Below are positions 32,979 through 38,338 of a stretch of DNA of 38,338 bases, one piece after another. The translations under genes were made by a program, and so were the position numbers. The notes beneath the pieces were generated by a model. The model had not been told where the DNA came from. It saw only the letters and a list, made by a program, of their open reading frames with translations, and did not search any database. Each line of letters starts with the position of its first letter. Within the stretch, counting starts at the first letter, position 1. The stretch is from Candidatus Desulfovibrio kirbyi (GTDB lineage Bacteria > Desulfobacterota > Desulfovibrionia > Desulfovibrionales > Desulfovibrionaceae), in NCBI GenBank assembly GCA_013374015.1, contig BLLL01000014.1, forward strand, positions 1-38,338. The letters are read 5' to 3'.

Positions 32979-33642
32979 GCGGCGTATGGCAAAAATGCCC
33001 TGCGCGTTGAGGACGCATAAACTCCGCCCAGCGGGCAAACAGCTCCCGCAAAGCTTTGCCGCGATGGCTGCGGGCGTTTTTTTCTTCCGCGCGCAATTCC
33101 GCAGCGCTTTTGCCGCATGTTGGGTCAAAAAATACCGGGTCATAGCCAAATCCGTTTGCGCCGCGCATGCCGTCCAGCACCAGTCCCTCCCATACGCCTG
33201 TCACCAGAATGCGCGCGCCGTCCGGCTTCACAGCGGCAATACAGCTCACAAAACGGCACGCGCGTTCTGCCGGCGGCACGCCTTCAAGCGTGTGCAGCAG
33301 TTTGCGGATATTGCGTATATCACGGCTTTCACCAGGCAGGCAGTTCCAGTCGTCGGCATAGCGGACGGAATATATGCCCGGCGCGCCGTCAAGGCAGTTC
33401 ACCACAAGGCCGGAATCGTCGGCAAGGCTGGGTAAACCGGTGGTCTGCGCCACGTAGCGCGCCTTGAGCAGCGCGTTTTCCTCAAACGTCGCGCCTGTTT
33501 CCTCAATGTTGCCGCTCTCCGGAAACGAATCCAGGCCAAGCACTTCCATGCCGTGCCCGGCTCCGGATTCCGCCAGCAGATTCGTCAGTTCGCGTACCTT
33601 GCCCGCATTTCTTGTCGCCAGAACAATACGCCGAGTTTCCAT
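32959..33642 (-). CDS. rdgB: XTP/dITP diphosphatase (RdgB/HAM1)
   Basis: The 227-residue enzyme removes non-canonical purine triphosphates (XTP, ITP, dITP) so that they are not built into DNA. Signature parts are IVLATRNAGKVREL at the N-terminus, ATFEENALLKARYVAQTTG, LADDSGLVVNCLDGAPGIYS and GFGYDPVFFDP. The SHRGKALREL region near the C-terminus is also typical. It is about 20 residues longer than usual because the C-terminal tail extends into the convergent lipoprotein gene. The start ATG is at 33640-33642. The dut gene, which also cleans the nucleotide pool, lies beyond it on the other strand. Confidence 0.95.
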   Translation of the reverse strand: METRRIVLATRNAGKVRELTNLLAESGAGHGMEVLGLDSFPESGNIEETGATFEENALLKARYVAQTTGLPSLADDSGLVVNCLDGAPGIYSVRYADDWNCLPGESRDIRNIRKLLHTLEGVPPAERACRFVSCIAAVKPDGARILVTGVWEGLVLDGMRGANGFGYDPVFFDPTCGKSAAELRAEEKNARSHRGKALRELFARWAEFMRPQRAGHFCHTPLTPPSL

Positions 33643-33676
33643 GCCGCCTCCGTACTCTCAGGATTCCAGACAAAGA

Positions 33677-34303
33677 ATGCCACTGCGCGTTGCGCTCATT
33701 GACACAGCCGGGGCGCCCTTCAGTGCGATTTTTAAGGACTGCTTGCCCTCCGCAACTTTCTGCGTTACATCACAAGACATGCACACGCCGTTACCTTGTT
33801 TCGGGTCATGCGTCCATACAAATATACCTGCCGCTCCAGACGTGCGCGTTGTCTATGTGCGTCCAAATGCCCGCGCGTTCTATGCGCGGACGCCGGAAGG
33901 CGCGCCATCGCCGACAACGCCGCTTTCCGCAGGCATTGACCTGTACGCCTGCCTTGACAATGACAGGCTTTGTGTCGTGCCGCAAGGCCGTGTCCCTGTC
34001 CCTACAGGCATAAGCGTGCAGCCGCTGTGCCCGGATATGGCGGGTTTTGTGTATTCCCGCAGCGGACTGGGCGCGCGTGAAGGACTGACTGTCGCTCAGG
34101 GTGTGGGAGTTATCGACCCGGACTATACAGGGGAAATTGTCGTGATTCTGCTGAATACCTCAAGGGAAGAGCGTGCGTTGCACAAAGGCGACAGAATAGC
34201 CCAGCTTGTTTTTCAGCCCATCATACGGCCACTGTGGCGGGAAATGCCGATTCTGGAACACACGCAACGCGGTGGCGGCGGTTTTGGGCACACTGGTCGG
34301 TAA
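33677..34303 (+). CDS. dut: dUTP diphosphatase
   Basis: The C-terminal 150 residues are a complete trimeric dUTPase, which breaks dUTP to dUMP. Motif 1 is AGIDLYAC, motif 2 YSRSGLGAREG, motif 3 GVGVIDPDYTGEI, motif 4 GDRIAQLVFQP and motif 5 RGGGGFGHTG. The start is unsure. The ATG at 33677 adds a stretch (MPLRVALIDTAGAPFSAIFK and on) that is not dUTPase and may be a remnant of another gene. The ATG at 33779 gives a 174-residue protein, and a GTG at 33842 gives nearly the bare domain. None has a strong ribosome site. valS converges from the other side, 27 bp after the stop. Confidence 0.9.
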   Translation: MPLRVALIDTAGAPFSAIFKDCLPSATFCVTSQDMHTPLPCFGSCVHTNIPAAPDVRVVYVRPNARAFYARTPEGAPSPTTPLSAGIDLYACLDNDRLCVVPQGRVPVPTGISVQPLCPDMAGFVYSRSGLGAREGLTVAQGVGVIDPDYTGEIVVILLNTSREERALHKGDRIAQLVFQPIIRPLWREMPILEHTQRGGGGFGHTGR

Positions 34304-34330
34304 GCTGCCCGCGTCCAGTCTATTGCAAGT

Positions 34331-37018
34331 TCACTCCATAGTCTGTTCTTCCGCCAGCGCTTCCGCAAACCTGTTTTTCAGGCTTTGCAGTGTGGTTATT
34401 GATTCCATCAGTTTTGCGGCGCGTTTCTGCTCCCGCTCCACAACCTCCGCCGGCGCGCGGGTAGTGAAGCTTTCGTTCAGGAGGTTTTTGTTTGCGGTAA
34501 CGAGTTCTTTCTCCAGTTTTGTAAATTCTTTTTCCAGTCGTTGCAATTCCCCGGCAAGATTTACGGTGCCGAGCAGCGGCACAATGATCTGGCAACCCTG
34601 CACCACTGCCGAGGCCGAGGCTTTCGGCACTTGTATGTCGGTTGCCGTCGTCAGGGATTCCAGTCTGGCGAGCGTCATGATCATGGCGCGGTTTTCTTCA
34701 AGCAGGGCTGCATGGACAGAATCAGCAGAAATCAGAATCAGTTTCGTCTTGTGAGAGGGAGCGATATTCAATTCGGCTTTGATGGTACGCACGGCAACGA
34801 TGACTGCTTGGACAAATTCCATACGTTGCGCCTGTTCCTTGCGCACGCAGCCCGGGCGTTGCGCCGGATACGGTTCACGCGCCAGATCCGTGCCGAAATC
34901 TGTAGCCGCCGCGTCCTGCGGCGCCGGCAGCGCCTGCCAGATTTCAGCGGTTACAAAGGGCATGATGGGGTGCAACAAGATAAGGGTTTCGCGTAGCACA
35001 AGCCAGAGCACATAGCGCACCGTGCGTTGCTGATTTTCAGCTTTCGGGTCAAGATCGGGCTTGACCAGTTCCAGATACCAGTCGCAAAATTCGTTCCAGA
35101 GAAATTTATAGCCTGTCTGTGCAGCGTCGTTGAAACGGTATTCGGTCAATGCCTGATCGTTCTGCGCCTTGACAGTTTCCAGCCTGTGCAGAATCCACTG
35201 ATGGTGCAGGCCGGACACGTTTTCAATGTCCACAGGCTCCGGGGCATCGCTCACGTGCAACAGAACAAAGCGCGCGGCGTTCCAGAGTTTGTTTACAAAA
35301 TGGCGATAACCTTCAATGCGCTCTTCAGAAAGACGTATGTCACGTCCCATTGCCGCAAAGGCCGTGAGTGTGAACCGCAGGGCGTCGCAGCCATATTTGT
35401 TGATCATTTCAAGCGGGTCAATGACATTTCCTGTTGATTTGGACATCTTGCGACCGTCCGCATCCCGCACGAGCGCGTGCAGATAGACATGGCGGAAGGG
35501 CGGCGTACCCATGAAGTGTATGCCCATCATCATCATTCTGGCGACCCAGAAAAACAGAATGTCAAAGCCCGTCACCAGAACCGATGTGGGATACCAGCGC
35601 GCCAGGTCATTTGTGCTGTCCGGCCACCCCATGGTTGAAAAAGGCCAAAGCGCGGAAGAAAACCAGGTGTCCAGTACATCGGCGTCCTGGGCAAGTCTTG
35701 GGTCGCCGCATTTTGGACAGACTTCAGGCGTTTTTTCGACAACGGTCAGCGTCCCGCATGCGGCACACGTCCAGGCGGGGATGCGGTGCCCCCACCATAT
35801 CTGGCGGCTGATGCACCAGTCACGAATGTTGTCCAGCCAGTGAAAATAGGTTTTGAGCCAGCTCTCAGGAAAAATTTGCGTCAGCTCCGGCACGGCATCA
35901 TGCGCGGCTTTGGAGAGTTTTTTCACGGCCACAAACCACTGTGTGGACACGTGCGGCTCAAGTACTGTATGACAGCGGTAGCAATGTCCGATGGCGTGCT
36001 CAATATCTGAAACCTCGACAATATCTCCTGCAGCCTGGATATCAATGATAATCTGTTCGCGGCATTCCTGTTTTGTAAGGCCGGCATAATGCCCTGATTC
36101 GCTTGTCATTATGCCGTTTTCGTCAATAACCTGTATAAAGGCCAAGTCGTGCTTTTTGCCCAGCATCCAGTCGTTGTGATCATGGCAGGGCGTTACTTTC
36201 AGGGCGCCAGTGCCGAATTCTTTGTCAACATAACTATCAGTAATAATAGGTATTTCTCTGTTGAGCACGGGCAAGATCGCAATTTTGCCTATGAGGTGGG
36301 TATAGCGTGTGTCCTCCGGGTGAACACAAATGGCCGTATCGCCGGGGATGGTTTCAGGGCGTGTGGTGGCAATAACAATATGCCCTGAACCGTCCGCGAG
36401 ATGGTAGCGTATGTGCCAGAGTTTGCTCCTGTCCGGCTTGTGGTCGACTTCATCGTCGGCAAGGGCGGTATGGCAACGCGAGCACCAGTTGATGATGTAG
36501 TCGCCCTTATAGATCAGCCCTTCATTGTAGAGCCTGACAAACACTTTGCGCACAGCCGCTGAAAGGCCGTCGTCCATGGTGAAGCGCAGCCGGGTCCAAT
36601 CAACGGATGCCCCCATGGCGCTGATCTGTTCCAGAATACGGTGCCCGTAGTCTTCGCGCCATTCCCAAATCCGCTTGACAAACGCCCAGCGTCCAAGGCT
36701 CTGACGGCTTGCGCCTTCGTTTGCAAGCGAGCGCTCCACAACATTTTGCGTGGCAATGCCCGCATGGTCTGTGCCGGGGATCCAGAGCACATTTTTGCCT
36801 TTTTGCCGCGCGTGACGGCAGAGCACATCGATAAGTGTCAGGTTCAGCGCATGTCCGATATGCAGGGCGCCCGTGACATTCGGCGGCGGAATGACTATGG
36901 AAAACGGCTCGCCCGGAGCGTCGGGATCCGGCGTGAAAGCTCTGGTTTTTTCCCAATGCCTGCGCCATTTGACTTCAACATTATGCGGTTCATAGCCCTT
37001 CTGAAGGGGGTCACCCAT
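34331..37018 (-). CDS. valS: Valyl-tRNA synthetase
   Basis: The 895-residue class I synthetase charges tRNA-Val. HIGH (53-56) follows PPPNVTGAL, and KMSKS is at 524-528. The editing domain that clears threonyl-tRNA lies between (about 185-350), and the anticodon-binding domain and a C-terminal coiled coil (LQRLEKEFTKLEKELVTANK) follow. The ATG at 37016-37018 has GGAG eight bases upstream, and family similarity starts there; an upstream extension of the frame overlaps the divergent gene and is not used. No lesion is seen. I looked for a T-box leader in the short 37-bp gap before it and found no room for one. Confidence 0.97.
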   Translation of the reverse strand: MGDPLQKGYEPHNVEVKWRRHWEKTRAFTPDPDAPGEPFSIVIPPPNVTGALHIGHALNLTLIDVLCRHARQKGKNVLWIPGTDHAGIATQNVVERSLANEGASRQSLGRWAFVKRIWEWREDYGHRILEQISAMGASVDWTRLRFTMDDGLSAAVRKVFVRLYNEGLIYKGDYIINWCSRCHTALADDEVDHKPDRSKLWHIRYHLADGSGHIVIATTRPETIPGDTAICVHPEDTRYTHLIGKIAILPVLNREIPIITDSYVDKEFGTGALKVTPCHDHNDWMLGKKHDLAFIQVIDENGIMTSESGHYAGLTKQECREQIIIDIQAAGDIVEVSDIEHAIGHCYRCHTVLEPHVSTQWFVAVKKLSKAAHDAVPELTQIFPESWLKTYFHWLDNIRDWCISRQIWWGHRIPAWTCAACGTLTVVEKTPEVCPKCGDPRLAQDADVLDTWFSSALWPFSTMGWPDSTNDLARWYPTSVLVTGFDILFFWVARMMMMGIHFMGTPPFRHVYLHALVRDADGRKMSKSTGNVIDPLEMINKYGCDALRFTLTAFAAMGRDIRLSEERIEGYRHFVNKLWNAARFVLLHVSDAPEPVDIENVSGLHHQWILHRLETVKAQNDQALTEYRFNDAAQTGYKFLWNEFCDWYLELVKPDLDPKAENQQRTVRYVLWLVLRETLILLHPIMPFVTAEIWQALPAPQDAAATDFGTDLAREPYPAQRPGCVRKEQAQRMEFVQAVIVAVRTIKAELNIAPSHKTKLILISADSVHAALLEENRAMIMTLARLESLTTATDIQVPKASASAVVQGCQIIVPLLGTVNLAGELQRLEKEFTKLEKELVTANKNLLNESFTTRAPAEVVEREQKRAAKLMESITTLQSLKNRFAEALAEEQTME

Positions 37019-37055
37019 CTTGCGTTCTCCATAAAAGGCGGCGATAGTTCCGTTA

Positions 37056-38336
37056 ATGGACACTGTATTGCCGATCTCGATTTTGTGGGACGCTTCCCAC
37101 ATATGGGGCTTGATGGTCTGGCGCGCAGTACGCGCTCTTGGTATGCCCTGCCGCCTTGTTAGCTCTTCAGATATAACTGAAGGCGTATTGTTAGGCAAGC
37201 GGGACGGTAACTGCCTCAAATCGTCATTACTTTTGGCGCCTGGCGGCAATGCGCGACACAAGGCACGGGCGCTTGGACAGGCAGGGCGTGAGGCCGTGCG
37301 TGACTACGTGTCTCGTGGCGGGCGTTATCTCGGCTTTTGCGGGGGGGCCGGGCTTGCCCTGAGTCATGCCGATTCAACTGAGGGATTGAACATCTGTCCG
37401 TGGGGGCGCGCGTCCCGTGTTTACCCCTTGCAACATCTGATTTCAGGACATGTACGGGCGCACATTTATGCCGACGCGAATTTTTCATCGCCTGCGACAC
37501 GTCCCCTGCCGGTCTGGTGGCCCGGGCGTTTTGAGGCGCAGGGCGCGGGCGTTGCCGTGCTTGCCGCCTGCGACTCGCCGGACAAGGATTTCTGGATTGC
37601 GGACTTGCCTCTGCAACGCGTTCCGGCGCATGTTTTTTCCGCTTGGCAGAAGGCGTACGGCGTTGATCTGTCGGCGGATTTTCTTGCGGGCGAACCTTTG
37701 GTCATAAGCGGCGATTTCGGCAAGGGGCGGTATGTGCTGAGCTATTCACATCTGGAAACGCCGCAGAGCCCTGACGCCAACCGCTGGTTTGCCTGTTTGC
37801 TGGGCGAACTGACCGGCTGTCCGCCAAAAACCGATCGTGTGCCGGCGTGGGATTTGCGTCAGCGCGCTGTGCCGTGTGCGCGGACAAACGCGCTCTTGGG
37901 GAAGGCTTTGCAAAAAAGCTATGATCTGCTGCGTCTTGCTGTTGAGCAGTATCTTTTTTTTGAACGCGCGCCCTGGCTTTGGGGGTGGCGCGCGGGTTTG
38001 CCCGGAGCGGCATGCAATCATCTGCACGCCGCCCTGTACACAGCGCTCGCCATCCGCCCCACAGACGCGGCGCTGGACTGCTGGGACAGGAAGTCTTTTT
38101 TTGAGCTTTCTTCTCTGTTTTTTACAGGCGCGCAGGAGTATTTGTGGGCATGCCGTCTGTCCGGCGCTTTGGCCTCAACATTGCCGAACGCTGTGGACGA
38201 TCACAATCTTGCCGAAAAACGGGACGCACTTTTTGGGCATCCGATGCACGGGGGTGGCGTTGTGGAACAGTTGCTTGTCATACTGGAAAAGTATCTTTAT
38301 CTGGCGCAGGACGCGAATGAGGAATATTTATTGTGA
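37056..38336 (+). CDS. BPL_N-domain (class I glutamine amidotransferase-like) protein
   Basis: This 426-residue protein begins with a domain like the N-terminal part of eukaryotic biotin-protein ligases, related to class I glutamine amidotransferases. Visible parts are ISILWDASHIWGLMVWRAV, LLLAPGGNARHK and RYLGFCGGAGLAL, where C95 sits at the nucleophile elbow. Whether it is catalytic is unknown. Further segments include DFWIADLPLQRVPAHVFSAW and PLVISGDFGKGRYVLSYSHL, both like the rest of this domain. The C-terminal 150 residues are helical (ALQKSYDLLRLAVEQYLFFE and later) and I do not recognise them. The ATG at 37056 is used because similarity starts within ten residues; the ribosome site is weak. 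It is divergent from valS. Confidence 0.72.
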   Translation: MDTVLPISILWDASHIWGLMVWRAVRALGMPCRLVSSSDITEGVLLGKRDGNCLKSSLLLAPGGNARHKARALGQAGREAVRDYVSRGGRYLGFCGGAGLALSHADSTEGLNICPWGRASRVYPLQHLISGHVRAHIYADANFSSPATRPLPVWWPGRFEAQGAGVAVLAACDSPDKDFWIADLPLQRVPAHVFSAWQKAYGVDLSADFLAGEPLVISGDFGKGRYVLSYSHLETPQSPDANRWFACLLGELTGCPPKTDRVPAWDLRQRAVPCARTNALLGKALQKSYDLLRLAVEQYLFFERAPWLWGWRAGLPGAACNHLHAALYTALAIRPTDAALDCWDRKSFFELSSLFFTGAQEYLWACRLSGALASTLPNAVDDHNLAEKRDALFGHPMHGGGVVEQLLVILEKYLYLAQDANEEYLL

Positions 38337-38338
38337 AA

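Overview
The window reads as chromosome of a sulfate-reducing deltaproteobacterium of the Desulfovibrio group. The best evidence is the run desulfoferrodoxin, 45-residue rubredoxin and rubredoxin:oxygen oxidoreductase (29578-31442), whose metal ligands fall at the residue numbers known from Desulfovibrio proteins. Several genes are visibly broken: an Amt/PII remnant, a DUF4145 gene, an APS kinase stub, a nucleotide-sugar dehydratase remnant and a nucleoside-recognition membrane gene. Together with tight packing this suggests a genome undergoing erosion, as in host-restricted Desulfovibrio such as the termite-gut protist symbionts. That lifestyle is an inference from the sequence, not a demonstrated fact.

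Layout. 1-520: start of a type III glutamine synthetase (minus strand, cut by the window edge) and a fused remnant of an ammonium transporter and PII protein. 520-8220: a type I restriction-modification island on the minus strand (hsdM, hsdS, a DUF6602 protein, hsdR), AT-rich in hsdS and DUF6602, with a broken DUF4145 gene beside it and a doubtful 76-codon ORF behind it. 8260-11706: sulfur-transfer genes larE and mnmA (minus), an APS kinase stub, and a divergent MoeB/ThiF-rhodanese fusion. 11761-14553: an MFS transporter behind a G9 tract, a dehydratase remnant, an unknown membrane protein and an unknown 125-residue protein. 14554-14753 is AT-rich and holds only a promoter candidate and a C9 tract. 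14754-18209: DUF721 protein, ahcY, rnhA and a broken nucleoside-recognition gene. 18210-18437 is a leader with a promoter candidate and a strong intrinsic terminator right before rimP. 18438-24538: the rimP-nusA-ylxR-infB-nrnA operon. 24541-29356 (minus): EF-G-like GTPase, 6-phosphogluconolactonase, a methyltransferase and a membrane metallophosphoesterase. 29401-31442: the oxygen and superoxide defence operon. 31443-31717 holds no convincing gene. 31718-38336: htpX, a small lipoprotein, rdgB, dut, valS and a BPL_N-domain protein.

How the genes work together. Three modules stand out: DNA methylation/restriction with an extra nuclease-like gene; sulfur handling (LarE, MnmA, MoeB-rhodanese); and reductive removal of superoxide and O2, in which desulfoferrodoxin reduces superoxide and rubredoxin passes electrons to the flavodiiron oxidase. 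The rest is core housekeeping: translation (nusA operon, valS), nucleotide-pool cleaning (rdgB, dut), methyl cycle (ahcY) and RNA turnover (rnhA, nrnA). No tRNA, rRNA, CRISPR array or transposase was seen.
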